Source: Hassallia sp050875635
GTDB taxonomy: Bacteria > Cyanobacteriota > Cyanobacteriia > Cyanobacteriales > Nostocaceae
NCBI RefSeq assembly: GCF_050875635.1
Contig: NZ_JBPAOH010000009.1
Location: forward strand, 1-64,000
Length of the DNA stretch: 64,000 nucleotides
Reading direction: 5' to 3'
Part shown: positions 52,641 through 61,844 of the stretch, in pieces
Layout of the letters: every line of letters starts with the position of its first letter
Position numbering within the stretch: position 1 is the first letter of the stretch
The notes under the pieces: model-generated
What the model was told of the DNA's origin: nothing
Seen by the model: only the letters and a program-made list of their open reading frames with translations
The model's database searches: none
Made by a program: the position numbers and the translations under genes

Positions 52641-53340
52641 TTTACTTTTACTAGGGATAATTTCGATACATTTAATCTAAAATTGTACAGAGGTTTTGAC
52701 AATTTTAATCAAATATTGATATCATAACTGCTGTAGCTTAAAAGACAAACATTCTAGCGCTATTTTGTGGCAAAGCTTAATGGTAGGAAGGTTTTCTATC
52801 TATTAAATTTTAGTAAGAGTGTTAATTTACTTACCTGAGATTAACAAACATTCTTTGAGAATAATCACAAAAAATGTAAAGACTAAATAAAGGCAGTCAC
52901 CTATAGGTAAATGTCCTATAGTCCTAACCGCAATAATAATGTCTTCGGTCACAAGTTCCAACAGGTAACTTGTAGTATTAATACTTAAAGATTTTTTTGC
53001 TATCAGAAAATATAAAGTAAAATTAATAAAAAGTAACTTTACTTATTGTTAACAAGAATGATGTTCTCACCGTTACTTGAGATTTAAAATGCGATCGCTC
53101 GTAATATATGTAATATATTTTTTCGACAAAGTATATTTTCACGCTGTTTGACTCGTTTTCAAGCGCTTTGCCTGAGAATGTGATATAGGAGAACTGCTGC
53201 CTCCAGCTTTCACACTTAGGAATGAATCAACCTTTAAACTGCATTCTTGCCTAAACAAGATGCAGTAGAAGCTGACAGTCGCCGCTGAAACGATTATTTA
53301 AGTATAAATTGTGGTCAGTAAACTACAAATTTTTCATAGT
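52641..53340. other. Long AT-rich upstream region of the chemotaxis operon
   Basis: No gene is supported. It should hold the operon promoter (minus strand). On the plus strand TTGACA (52696-52701) and TATCAT (52720-52725) are spaced by 18 bp, a good sigma70-type pair pointing away from the operon. CACCTATAGGTAAATGTCCT with CTATAG (about 52900-52920) has small dyads. No J-type GGGAATACT box was seen. Confidence 0.4.
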
Positions 53341-53421
53341 GCGGATAAAAGGACTTGAACCTTCACTCCTCTCGGAACTAGAACCTAAATCTAGCGCGTC
53401 TGCCAATTCCGCCATATCCGC
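53341..53421 (-). tRNA. tRNA-Leu (UAG anticodon)
   Basis: The complement folds as a type II tRNA: acceptor GCGGATA/TATCCGC, D-arm with GGCAGACGCG, anticodon stem CTAGA/TCTAG around a seven-base loop TTTAGGT (anticodon TAG), a long variable arm and T-arm GGTTCAAGTCC. It reads CUA Leu codons. The CCA end is not encoded. The gene stands alone. Confidence 0.95.
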
Positions 53422-53462
53422 ATCAGTTTTCTATATTAGCATAACAAATCATCTGTGGCAAT

Positions 53463-53684
53463 AGGGAATGGGGAATTGGGCATGGGGCATGGGGCATGGG
53501 GCATGGGGGCAGGGGGAGTTAAAATTAGCAATGCCCAATGACGGCAGGTGCTACAACGCGGGGAACCCGCGCAACGCACTGCCTCCCCAATGCCCAATGA
53601 CGGCAGGTGCTACAACGCGGGGAACCCGCGCAACGCACTGCCTCCCCAATGCCCATTGCCCAATGCCCTATGCCCAATTTTCAA
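53463..53684. repeat. Heptamer array plus two tandem 59-bp repeats
   Basis: GGGGCAT heptamers lie at about 53475-53505. From 53530 two identical 59-bp units run to 53647 (CGGCAGGTGCTACAACGCGG, then GGAACCCGCGCAACGCACTG, then CCTCCCCAATGCCCAATGA), followed by CCCAATG heptamers. The unit core GGTGCTACAACGCGG is the dispersed repeat also found at 14135. Lies between the tRNA and alr, both on the minus strand. Confidence 0.8.
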
Positions 53685-54872
53685 TCAAATCACACCAACA
53701 CGAGGCAGACGATGTTTGAATCCGCAGAGAATTTCCCAAGAAATAGTGTTTAATTGTTCTGCCCAATCGTCGGCGGAGATTTTTTCTTTTCCCTCTTCCC
53801 CAAGTAAGGTGACTATTTCGCCTTCTTGTATATTTGGTAAAGTGCTGACATCGAGCATTAATTGATCCATCGTAATTGCGCCAATCTGTGGGACTCGTCT
53901 GCCTTGAATTAATACTTGCATTTTGCCGGAGAGATTGCGAGGAACTCCATCAGCGTAACCAATACCGACGACGGCAAGGCGCATTTCGTGTGGGGCAATA
54001 AATTGATGACCGTAGCTGACACCAGTGCCGGCAGCGATGGTTTTGATGTGGGTGACTCGCGCTTTTAATTGTAAAACTGGCTTTAAGTCGAGACGCGATC
54101 GCAAGTGAACAGCTGGCGAAAGCCCGTATATAGCTAGCCCGACACGCACCATATCATAATGTAAAGCCGGATCTGCAAGAGTAGCGGCTGAATTTGCCAA
54201 ATGTAAACTTGCTGGTTGTATTCCCAAAGCTTTAACTTGGGCGATCGCCTCATCAAATCGTTGATGCTGTTGTATCATCACTTGCGGATCGGGACTATCT
54301 GCGGTTGCCAAGTGAGAATAAATGCTTTTTATTTCTAAATGAGGCAAAGAATGTACTAACTGGACAAACTCACCTGCTTGCTGCCAATTTGTACCTAATC
54401 TAGACATTCCCGTGTCTAGTTTGATGTGTACGGGGATGGAGTCAGTAAATTTAATCGCTTCTAAAGTGTCGGAAAATATTAGTGCTTGCTTTGGGCTGCA
54501 CAGTGTAGGCTGAAGTTTCCAGTGAGCGATCGCGTGAATTTGCTCTAATGTATGAGTTGCTCCTAAAATCAAAATCGGAGCTTTAATTCCTGCTTCGCGT
54601 AATTGAATACCCTCTGGAACCGTAGCGACTCCTAACCAACTTGCCCCGGATTGTAACACTGTCTGAGCGACTGTTACAGATCCATGTCCATAAGCATCAG
54701 CTTTCACCACTGCCATTAACTCAGTACGTGGCGATAACAAACTTCGCAACTGATGTACATTAAAAGATAAAGCACCTAAATCAATTTCCACCCAAGCGCG
54801 TTGCGAGAACCACGCATAGGTGTCGCACTGCTGATTTTGCGCCACACTATGAGTTTGCTTGCGACTTAACAT
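53685..54872 (-). CDS. alr: Alanine racemase
   Basis: 395 residues of the Alr fold. The PLP lysine motif AVVKADAYGHGSVTVA is followed by VHIKLDTGMSRLG, HLANSAATL, MVRVGLAIYGLSP and the catalytic Tyr in GTGVSYGHQF, then VGIGYADGVPRNLSGKMQVL. It interconverts L- and D-alanine for peptidoglycan. Length and all key residues are normal. Monocistronic; repeat DNA flanks both sides. Confidence 0.93.
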   Translation of the reverse strand: MLSRKQTHSVAQNQQCDTYAWFSQRAWVEIDLGALSFNVHQLRSLLSPRTELMAVVKADAYGHGSVTVAQTVLQSGASWLGVATVPEGIQLREAGIKAPILILGATHTLEQIHAIAHWKLQPTLCSPKQALIFSDTLEAIKFTDSIPVHIKLDTGMSRLGTNWQQAGEFVQLVHSLPHLEIKSIYSHLATADSPDPQVMIQQHQRFDEAIAQVKALGIQPASLHLANSAATLADPALHYDMVRVGLAIYGLSPAVHLRSRLDLKPVLQLKARVTHIKTIAAGTGVSYGHQFIAPHEMRLAVVGIGYADGVPRNLSGKMQVLIQGRRVPQIGAITMDQLMLDVSTLPNIQEGEIVTLLGEEGKEKISADDWAEQLNTISWEILCGFKHRLPRVGVI

Positions 54873-55037
54873 TTTGACTTTCTCCTATCACACCATTTTG
54901 ATAGATATCTGTGACTATCTAGTTATTCCACCGCTAGAAGCACTCATCAGATTTAATCAGAAAGTTTACCTTTCGTCACTTTATTAGCACAAGCTGATAA
55001 TTTGATGCTGCCAAAATTCACTAAAGTATCATTTTTC

Positions 55038-55155
55038 ACTTTCCCTTGTCCCCCTTGTCCCCAAGTCGTCCCCCTTGTCCCCAAGTTGTCCCCCACTCCC
55101 CCACTCCCCCACTCCCCCACTCCCCACTCCCCACTCTCCACTCCCCACTCCCCCA
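55038..55155. repeat. C-rich simple-sequence array
   Basis: Units like CCCCCTTGTCCCCAAGT (about 55049-55090) grade into ACTCCCC heptamers (55095-55155). Between divergent alr and the HNH gene; no gene is seen in 54873-55268. Confidence 0.65.
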
Positions 55156-55268
55156 AAAAGACTTATCAAAAATATCTAAATTCTGCCGGAAGTATAATTT
55201 ATTCTCATCTTCCAAGCCGAGTATAATTGTGTTAATATATGTAAAACTAATACATTGAGCGTTAATCA

Positions 55269-55766
55269 ATGGGGAAGGTTTTAGTCCTTAACGCCTCTTA
55301 CGAACCGCTCAACATCACAAGCTGGCGTCGCGCGGTGGTTTTGTTGATCAAAGGCAAGGCAGAGCGGGTGGAACACAACGGGAAATTTTTGTATTCGGAA
55401 TTTCCGCTACCAACTGTGATCCGCTTGCGCCATTACGTGCGCGTTCCCTACAAGGAAATACCTCTTACTCGCCGAAATATATTGCATCGTGACGGTCACA
55501 CTTGTCAATACTGCGGTTACACAGGAGACGAGTTGACGCTAGACCACGTTTTACCGCGATCGCGTCGTGGTGGCGATACCTGGGATAACATTGTTACAGC
55601 TTGTGTCCGCTGCAATGTTAAAAAAGGCAACCGCACGCCTCACGAAGCTAACATGCCTTTGCGTCATCCGCCCAGACAGCCTTATAGCAGCCTCTACTTT
55701 GAGGTCAGCAAACATCTTAAAAGTGGACTACACCAAGAGTGGCAAAAATATGTTATAGGACTTTGA
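55269..55766 (+). CDS. HNH endonuclease family protein
   Basis: 165 residues. N-term GKVLVLNASYEPLNITSWRR is the typical start of a widely conserved cyanobacterial HNH protein. The HNH core is CQYCGYTGDELTLDHVLPRS then RRGGDTWDNIVTACVRCNVK with two CxxC zinc pairs, the catalytic LDH and the late Asn. Nuclease activity is the family inference; the conserved chromosomal nature suggests a housekeeping DNA role over mobility. The family is distinct from the HNH gene at 17928. Confidence 0.88.
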   Translation: MGKVLVLNASYEPLNITSWRRAVVLLIKGKAERVEHNGKFLYSEFPLPTVIRLRHYVRVPYKEIPLTRRNILHRDGHTCQYCGYTGDELTLDHVLPRSRRGGDTWDNIVTACVRCNVKKGNRTPHEANMPLRHPPRQPYSSLYFEVSKHLKSGLHQEWQKYVIGL

Positions 55767-56483
55767 TAATTATTTTTCCTTTCTACACAGCAGTTGGAAG
55801 AAAGTAAGCGTTTTTGTCGCATATTCCCAGGACAGACATTTTAACTTTCCTTTGGAGGTTATGAACTGTTCTAGAGATAACGCCGCATTCTAGCTTTATG
55901 TGTGAAAATTTTGCCACATCATCTGCCGAAGCTGTCAGCGAAAATAAGCGTGCGAACTAACGTGGCTTTTAATTATACATCAAAGTGCTACCAAGTAACT
56001 AAGGTACGCTCTGGCAAAAGCGGAATATTTAGACGCAAACATTAACAGCCCGTTTTTGCGCTCGAAATAATTGTTAATTGTTGATTTCGCTTTTAGCGGG
56101 AAGTAGAGACTAGTAGACATATATAAAAATTAAAAAGTCGCGCAAGAAGATTGAAAGGTTCTCAGTTGAGGCTTTTTTGCGAGAACTTTACGCCAAATTA
56201 AAAAACCTGTATTCTGAGCTTATGGCTCATTTTCATCCAGTGTACTAGTAATAGCAACATAGATAGGAAAAAGTTTCAAACCTCATAAGTTATAGTTTTT
56301 GCCTAATTGTAAAGATTAATCTTTACGATTAGCCTTGGGAAAAAAATCAACTTGCAGACACAGTGCTAGGCTGCAAAGATTTTGCGAAGATCGTACTTGG
56401 TGTGGCGAAACCAATAAATGAGCAGTTGTATTTATTAACAAATAAATTTAAATCCAGCCTCACACTCACAAAAAAAGTTGTTT
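55767..56483. other. 717-bp region without a recognisable gene
   Basis: No coding frame of weight. It has several candidate stem segments, e.g. AGATTAATCT near 56310 and CGCTTTTAGCGGGAA near 56090, and TTTGGAGGTTATGAAC near 55852 which starts only a 10-codon frame. The size suggests a long leader for the downstream gene or an unannotated small RNA; I could not identify one. Confidence 0.4.
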
Positions 56484-57758
56484 ATGCAATTAAATTCTCA
56501 CCGTACTCAATTGAAAAGCTTGTCATTGACTTCGGAAGTCAACCCTGATGATTTGGAAATAACCCAAGAAGCGATTGAGCTTCCAACCACAAAGCCGTCG
56601 TTTGTGACAAGTGACGGAAATAATTCTTTTGCTGGACGTAATAGCGAGGGAAATCAGAAGTCCGAACAATTGCGTCATACGCTTACAGCACACCGACACG
56701 ATCGCCAGCTGATAATTCTACAAGATTTTCCTGACCCGGATGCTCTTTCTTCTGCTTGGGCTTATCAGTTAATTGCCCAGCAATACGATATAAAATGTGA
56801 AATCATTTACGCTGGCACACTCTCGCATCAAGAAAACATTGCCTTAGTCAAGCTGACAGGTTTACCGGCACAGCGTTGGTCAGTGCAAACCTTGAGAAGC
56901 AAGGATTTGTCATATTATCAAGGTTTCGTATTAATCGATAACCAAGGAACGACCAGTCAACTATTGCCAGTAGTGCAGCAGGCAGGAATGCCACTAGTAG
57001 CGGTCATCGATCATCATAGTTCACAAGGAGAACTGAAGTCAGAATTTGTTGATATCCGTCCTTTTGTGCGAGCGACGGCAACAATTTTTACGCAGTACTT
57101 ACAAGCAGGGTTACTGAACTTAGATAATGGCACAAATCAGCATATAAAATGCGCTACTGCCTTGATGCATGGCTTGCGATCTGATACAAATCGTCTGATG
57201 CAAGCGCAAGAAGAGGACTTTATGGCAGCTGCGTATCTGAGTCGATTTTGTGACGTACAATTGCTGAACGCGGTACTTCAGGCAAATCGTTCCAAACCTG
57301 TGATGGATGTGATTGAGCGATCGCTTAAAAATCGCATCGTCCAAAATAACTTTTCCATTGCGGGTGTGGGGTATCTACGCTACGATGACCGCGATGCCAT
57401 CCCCCAAGCGGCAGATTTTTTGGTGACAGAAGAAAACGTTCATACCGCCGTAGTTTACGGCATTGTTCACGATGAAGATGACGAACTCGAAGTAGTTGTC
57501 GGTTCTTTGAGAACTACCAAACTTACTCTAGACCCCGACGAGTTTATCAAAGAAGCTTTTGGGCAAGATAGCTCAGGACGCTTTTTTGGTGGTGGGAGAA
57601 CCAGCGCAGGGGGTTTTGAGATTCCGATGGGTTTCTTATCTGGAGGCAACGAAAATTCTGCCTATGCGAGGATGAAATGGGAAGTCTTCGATGCCCAAAT
57701 TAAGCAAAAGTTGCTGCGGTTGGTAAATCCTAAAGATAATTTGATTCAAGCTGAGTAG
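56484..57758 (+). CDS. DHH/DHHA1 phosphoesterase (NrnA-like)
   Basis: 424 residues from ATG 56484. DHH-type metal motifs are LQDFPDPDALSSAWAYQ (DxD), GFVLIDNQGT and AVIDHHSSQG (DHH), with a DHHA1-like C-terminal substrate site FGGGRTSAGGFEIPMGF. About 80 extra residues with low complexity precede the catalytic domain. NrnA-like enzymes degrade nano-RNA and 3'-phosphoadenosine phosphate; cyclic-di-nucleotide phosphodiesterases are near relatives. TTG 56478 in frame is less likely. Preceded by a long gene-free leader. Confidence 0.87.
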   Translation: MQLNSHRTQLKSLSLTSEVNPDDLEITQEAIELPTTKPSFVTSDGNNSFAGRNSEGNQKSEQLRHTLTAHRHDRQLIILQDFPDPDALSSAWAYQLIAQQYDIKCEIIYAGTLSHQENIALVKLTGLPAQRWSVQTLRSKDLSYYQGFVLIDNQGTTSQLLPVVQQAGMPLVAVIDHHSSQGELKSEFVDIRPFVRATATIFTQYLQAGLLNLDNGTNQHIKCATALMHGLRSDTNRLMQAQEEDFMAAAYLSRFCDVQLLNAVLQANRSKPVMDVIERSLKNRIVQNNFSIAGVGYLRYDDRDAIPQAADFLVTEENVHTAVVYGIVHDEDDELEVVVGSLRTTKLTLDPDEFIKEAFGQDSSGRFFGGGRTSAGGFEIPMGFLSGGNENSAYARMKWEVFDAQIKQKLLRLVNPKDNLIQAE

Positions 57759-57775
57759 GGATAGTGGATAGTGGG

Positions 57776-57890
57776 TAATGGGGCATGGGGCATGGGGCAT
57801 GGGGCATGGGGCATGGGGCATGGAAAAAGAATTATTACCCATTACCCATTCCCAATTCCCAATGCCCAATGCCCAATGCCCATTGACAAC
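57776..57890. repeat. Inverted heptamer arrays (GGGGCAT / CCCAATG)
   Basis: Six perfect GGGGCAT units (57779-57822) face CCCATTA/CCCAATG units (57837-57884). They lie between the DHH gene and sixA, upstream of the sixA GTG. Confidence 0.8.
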
Positions 57891-57906
57891 TATCAACCAA
57901 CTAACT

Positions 57907-58401
57907 GTGGAACTGTATTTAATTCGTCATGGTATCGCCGAATCGGGTGGATCTGATATTACAGATGAAGAGCGATCGCTTACCAAAGAAGGGCGACAAA
58001 AAACCGAAAAAATTGCCCAACGCCTGAAAACGTTGGGTTTACACTTTGATTTAATCGCCACCAGTCCCTTAGTACGCGCTCGCCAAACCGCCGAAATCCT
58101 CATCGCCACCGGATTAAGTTCGCAAATGGAAGAATGCATCTACCTGGGCTTTGATGGCGATATTCATAGTTGGGTTGCGGACTGGTTGGAACCGAGAAAT
58201 TATTCACCGCAAACGCAACTTGCGCTGGTTGGACATGAACCTTGTTTGAGCGAATGGGCGTCCATTCTCCTTTGGGGTGATGCCAAACAAGGTTTAGTCC
58301 TGAAAAAAGCAGGTATGATCGGAATAAAACTACCAGAAAAAGGCTCATATCTGGGTCGTAGTCAGATGTTTTGGTTGACACCACCCAAGTACTTGCTATA
58401 G
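57907..58401 (+). CDS. sixA: Phosphohistidine phosphatase SixA
   Basis: 164 residues from GTG 57907, giving the family N-terminus MELYLIRHGIAESGG with the RHG phosphohistidine motif. Further marks are ERSLTKEGRQKTEKIAQRLK, LIATSPLVRARQTAEIL and LALVGHEPCLSEW with the second His. It dephosphorylates HPt-type phosphohistidine. An in-frame upstream ATG reads through the GGGGCAT repeat array (giving a HGAWGM repeat) and is rejected. Short gap to citrate synthase on the same strand. Confidence 0.87.
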   Translation: MELYLIRHGIAESGGSDITDEERSLTKEGRQKTEKIAQRLKTLGLHFDLIATSPLVRARQTAEILIATGLSSQMEECIYLGFDGDIHSWVADWLEPRNYSPQTQLALVGHEPCLSEWASILLWGDAKQGLVLKKAGMIGIKLPEKGSYLGRSQMFWLTPPKYLL

Positions 58402-58513
58402 CGGTTTCTTTATAGTTTTCAAAGAACTATGGTTACAAGAGATACTGTTATGGCGATAACAATTTCTGGTAAGTTAGCTTGAGCAAAACTTTCAAAAAAC
58501 AGATGGTGTTGCC

Positions 58514-59650
58514 ATGATGGTGTGCGAATATAAGCCCGGTTTGGAAGGCATTCCCGCCGCCGAATCCAGTATCAGCAATGTTGACGGGCAAAAGGGAATA
58601 CTTGAATATCGTGGCATCCAAATTGAGGAACTAGCAGAAAAAAGTACATTTCTGGAAACTGCTTATCTGTTAATCTGGGGTCAGTTGCCCACATCCGAAG
58701 AACTGCAAGCGTTTGAGCATGAAATTCGCTTCCACAGACGGATAAAATATCGCATCCGTGACATGATGAAATGCTTTCCAGAAAGCGGTCATCCAATGGA
58801 TGCTCTGCAAGCCTCAGCCGCCGCTTTAGGCTTGTTTTATTCGCGCCGTGACTTACATAACCCTGCCTACATTCGGGATGCAGTGGTTCGCTTGTTGGCA
58901 ACCATTCCGACAATGGTAGCAGCGTTTCAGTTAATGCGAAAAGGTAACGATCCGGTGCGCCCTTGCGATGACCTGGATTACTCGGCTAACTTTCTCTATA
59001 TGTTGAGCGAGAAAGAACCCGATCCGCTAGCAGCGCGAATTTTTGATGTCTGCTTGATTCTTCATGCCGAGCATACAATGAATGCTTCCACCTTCAGCGC
59101 GAGGGTGACAGCTTCTACCTTAACTGACCCCTACGCCGTGGTTGCCAGCGCAGTCGGAACCTTGGGAGGACCTTTGCACGGTGGGGCAAACGAAGAAGTA
59201 ATTCAGATGTTAGAAGAAATAGGCTCGGTAGCGAATGTACGTCCCTACCTAGAAGATTGTCTGCAACGCAAAGCCAAAATTATGGGCTTTGGACATCGTG
59301 TTTACAAAGTGAAAGACCCGCGAGCCACGATTTTGCAAGACTTAGCACAGCAATTGTTTGCGAAGTTCGGCAGTGACAAGTACTATGACATCGCCATAGA
59401 GATGGAACGGGTGGTAGAAGAGAAACTCGGTCATAAAGGAATTTATCCGAATGTTGACTTTTATTCGGGTTTGGTGTATGCCAAATTAGGAATTCCTACA
59501 GATTTGTTTACACCAATATTTGCGATCGCTCGTGTTGCCGGTTGGTTAGCTCACTGGAAAGAACAACTCGCAGAAAACCGCATTTTCCGTCCTACCCAAG
59601 TTTACAACGGTCAGCACGAAATTGCTTACACCGCCATTGAAGAGCGTTAA
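58514..59650 (+). CDS. gltA: Citrate synthase
   Basis: 378 residues, the short (type I-like) citrate synthase length. Catalytic blocks are LILHAEHTMNASTF (His), GTLGGPLHGGANEEV, KIMGFGHRVYKVKDPRA (His and Arg) and GIYPNVDFYSGLVYAKLG (Asp). It condenses oxaloacetate and acetyl-CoA. It ends just before a heptamer repeat array. ATG 58514 is followed by a second in-frame ATG. No strong ribosome-binding site. Confidence 0.95.
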   Translation: MMVCEYKPGLEGIPAAESSISNVDGQKGILEYRGIQIEELAEKSTFLETAYLLIWGQLPTSEELQAFEHEIRFHRRIKYRIRDMMKCFPESGHPMDALQASAAALGLFYSRRDLHNPAYIRDAVVRLLATIPTMVAAFQLMRKGNDPVRPCDDLDYSANFLYMLSEKEPDPLAARIFDVCLILHAEHTMNASTFSARVTASTLTDPYAVVASAVGTLGGPLHGGANEEVIQMLEEIGSVANVRPYLEDCLQRKAKIMGFGHRVYKVKDPRATILQDLAQQLFAKFGSDKYYDIAIEMERVVEEKLGHKGIYPNVDFYSGLVYAKLGIPTDLFTPIFAIARVAGWLAHWKEQLAENRIFRPTQVYNGQHEIAYTAIEER

Positions 59651-59656
59651 TCGGTA

Positions 59657-59772
59657 ATGGGGCAATGGGCAATGGGCAATGGGCATTGGGCAATGGGAAT
59701 AAAAAGAAGTTTCCGTATTTCTATGCCCCATGCCCCATGCCCCATGCCCCATGCCCCATGCCCCATTCCCCA
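59657..59772. repeat. Inverted heptamer arrays upstream of ndhA
   Basis: GGGCAAT units (59657-59697) face ATGCCCC units (59722-59766). The rest of 59651-59976 shows no gene and should contain the ndh operon promoter. Confidence 0.8.
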
Positions 59773-59976
59773 CTTCTCAATCATTACCATAGGTAAAACT
59801 TCTCATCAGGTAGACGAGGGGAAAAACCATCCAACGATATACTAGGCATGGTAATTAGCAACAAATCTTCAATCAAGCGTCAACAAGAGCAGAATTATTA
59901 ATGGATAAGTTTACAAATATTAACTCAAATTAATAGTTGTAAATGACTAAGACTCGATGACTTCAACAACGGAAAA

Positions 59977-61095
59977 ATGAATCCAGGAATTGACCTCCAA
60001 GGAACTTTTATTAAATCCCTGATGGATTTGGGGCTACCATCCGGCACAGCCAAAGCAATTTGGATGCCCCTGCCGATGATATTGATGCTCATTGGGGCAA
60101 CAGTTGGTGTGCTGGTTTGTGTTTGGCTAGAAAGGAAGATTTCCGCAGCCGCACAGCAGCGGATTGGACCTGAATACATAGGACCTTTAGGCTTGTTGGC
60201 TCCTGTAGCCGATGGTCTAAAGTTGGTATTCAAAGAAGATGTAGTGCCAACTCAGGCTGACCCCTGGCTGTTTACCCTCGGTCCAATCATCGTTGTATTG
60301 CCAGTATTTCTGTCATATCTGATTGTGCCTTTTGGACAGAATATCCTGATTAGCAATATTGGCACAGGAGTCTTTTTGTGGATTGCTTTATCTAGCATTC
60401 AGCCGATTGGCTTGCTGATGGCTGGTTACGCCTCAAATAACAAATACTCTCTCTTAGGGGGGTTGCGGGCAGCAGCGCAATCGATTAGTTATGAGATTCC
60501 TTTGGCGTTATCGGTGTTAGCGATCGTCATGATGTCTAACAGCCTCAGCACCGTTGATATCGTCAATCAACAATCGGGTTACGGCATCTTAGGGTGGAAC
60601 GTTTGGCGGCAACCAGTCGGTTTTATCATCTTTTGGATCTCCGCTCTTGCCGAATGCGAACGTATGCCTTTTGACCTACCCGAAGCCGAAGAAGAAATAG
60701 TAGCAGGCTACCAGACTGAATACTCTGGGATGAAATTCGCTCTGTTCTACCTAAGTTCTTATGTCAACCTGGTGCTTTCTGCTTTGCTAGTATCAGTTTT
60801 ATACCTGGGCGGCTGGGATTTTCCCATTTCACTTAACTTGATTGCCAGTTGGGTCGGAGTTAGCGAAACTAATCCCGTATTGCAGATCGTAGATGCCTCA
60901 CTAGGCATCACCATGACCTTACTCAAGGCTTACTTCTTAGTCTTTCTCGCAATTTTGTTGCGCTGGACAGTGCCACGGGTTCGCATTGACCAATTGCTAG
61001 ATTTAGGATGGAAATTCTTACTACCAGTTGGGTTGGTTAACCTTCTATTAACCGCAGCCTTGAAACTAGCCTTTCCCGTTGCTTTTGGAGGCTAA
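59977..61095 (+). CDS. ndhA: NAD(P)H-quinone oxidoreductase subunit 1 (NdhA)
   Basis: 372 residues with eight or so membrane segments. Family blocks are GVLVCVWLERKISAAAQQRI then GPEYIGPLGLLAPVADGLKL then VFKEDVVP, AQSISYEIPLALSVLAIV and ALAECERMPFDLPEAEEEIV then AGYQTEYSGMKF. It is the membrane-arm subunit at the quinone site of NDH-1, which serves respiration, cyclic electron flow and CO2 uptake in thylakoids. First gene of ndhA-ndhI-ndhG-ndhE. Confidence 0.97.
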   Translation: MNPGIDLQGTFIKSLMDLGLPSGTAKAIWMPLPMILMLIGATVGVLVCVWLERKISAAAQQRIGPEYIGPLGLLAPVADGLKLVFKEDVVPTQADPWLFTLGPIIVVLPVFLSYLIVPFGQNILISNIGTGVFLWIALSSIQPIGLLMAGYASNNKYSLLGGLRAAAQSISYEIPLALSVLAIVMMSNSLSTVDIVNQQSGYGILGWNVWRQPVGFIIFWISALAECERMPFDLPEAEEEIVAGYQTEYSGMKFALFYLSSYVNLVLSALLVSVLYLGGWDFPISLNLIASWVGVSETNPVLQIVDASLGITMTLLKAYFLVFLAILLRWTVPRVRIDQLLDLGWKFLLPVGLVNLLLTAALKLAFPVAFGG

Positions 61096-61165
61096 TCACT
61101 AATCGCTAATCGCTAATCGCTAATCGTTTTTTTACAATTAGCAATTAGCAATTAGCAATTACCCA
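61096..61165. repeat. Heptamer arrays between ndhA and ndhI
   Basis: CTAATCG units in tandem (61100-61128), a T-run, then TTAGCAA units (61137-61162). The two arrays are complementary and could form a hairpin inside the operon transcript. Confidence 0.85.
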
Positions 61166-61183
61166 TAAAGAGAGAGACACAAA

Positions 61184-61762
61184 ATGTTAAAGTTCCTAAA
61201 ACAAGTTGGTGATTACGCCAAAGAAACGGTACAAGCTGCTCGTTACATTGGTCAAGGTTTGTCTGTCACCTTTGACCACATGCAACGGCGTCCAGTAACC
61301 GTGCAGTATCCTTACGAAAAATTGATTCCCGGTGAGCGGTTTCGCGGTAGAATTCACTTTGAATTTGATAAGTGCATTGCTTGCGAAGTCTGTGTTCGTG
61401 TTTGTCCAATTAACTTGCCTGTAGTTGATTGGGAATACGACAAGGCAAGCAAAAAGAAAAAGCTCAACCACTACAGCATCGACTTTGGAGTTTGTATCTT
61501 CTGCGGTAACTGCGTGGAATTTTGCCCAACTAACTGTTTATCGATGACAGAAGAGTATGAGCTTTCCACATACGATCGCCATGAATTGAACTATGACAAC
61601 GTGGCGCTAGGTCGTTTGCCTTACAAAGTTACAAATGACCCGATGGTAACACCGCTACGCGAACTGGTCTACCTACCCAAAGGCGTGATGGAACCCCACG
61701 GTTTGCCAGCCGATGCACCCCGCCCCGGTGCCCGTCCAGAAGACTTAGTGGAAAAGGGCTAA
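61184..61762 (+). CDS. ndhI: NAD(P)H-quinone oxidoreductase subunit I (NdhI)
   Basis: 192 residues with two 4Fe-4S motifs, CIACEVCVRVCP and CIFCGNCVEFCP, which carry electrons toward the quinone site of NDH-1. An N-terminal amphipathic part (FLKQVGDYAKETVQAARYIG) and C-terminal extension (GVMEPHGLPADAPRPGARPE) are typical for cyanobacteria. AGAGAGAG precedes the ATG. Between ndhA and ndhG with heptamer arrays in both gaps. Confidence 0.96.
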   Translation: MLKFLKQVGDYAKETVQAARYIGQGLSVTFDHMQRRPVTVQYPYEKLIPGERFRGRIHFEFDKCIACEVCVRVCPINLPVVDWEYDKASKKKKLNHYSIDFGVCIFCGNCVEFCPTNCLSMTEEYELSTYDRHELNYDNVALGRLPYKVTNDPMVTPLRELVYLPKGVMEPHGLPADAPRPGARPEDLVEKG

Positions 61763-61763
61763 T

Positions 61764-61825
61764 AGGTAATAGGTAGTTGCTATTACCCATTACCGATTAC
61801 CCATTACCAGTTACCAATTATCAGA
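61764..61825. repeat. Heptamer arrays between ndhI and ndhG
   Basis: TAATAGG units (61762-61775) followed by TTACCCA/TTACCGA/TTACCAG units (61784-61822). Another complementary pair. Confidence 0.75.
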
Positions 61826-61844
61826 TATTAAAGGACAAAAAACA

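Noticed and set aside
53530..53647. CRISPR array from repeated units
   Set aside because: Two adjacent identical units with no variable spacers and no cas genes; a tandem duplication of a dispersed repeat.
57776..57890. CRISPR-like or VNTR coding repeat upstream of sixA (HGAWGM peptide repeat)
   Set aside because: Pure GGGGCAT heptamers without spacers; the coding reading exists only if the sixA start is pushed upstream, which conflicts with the conserved N-terminus at GTG 57907.
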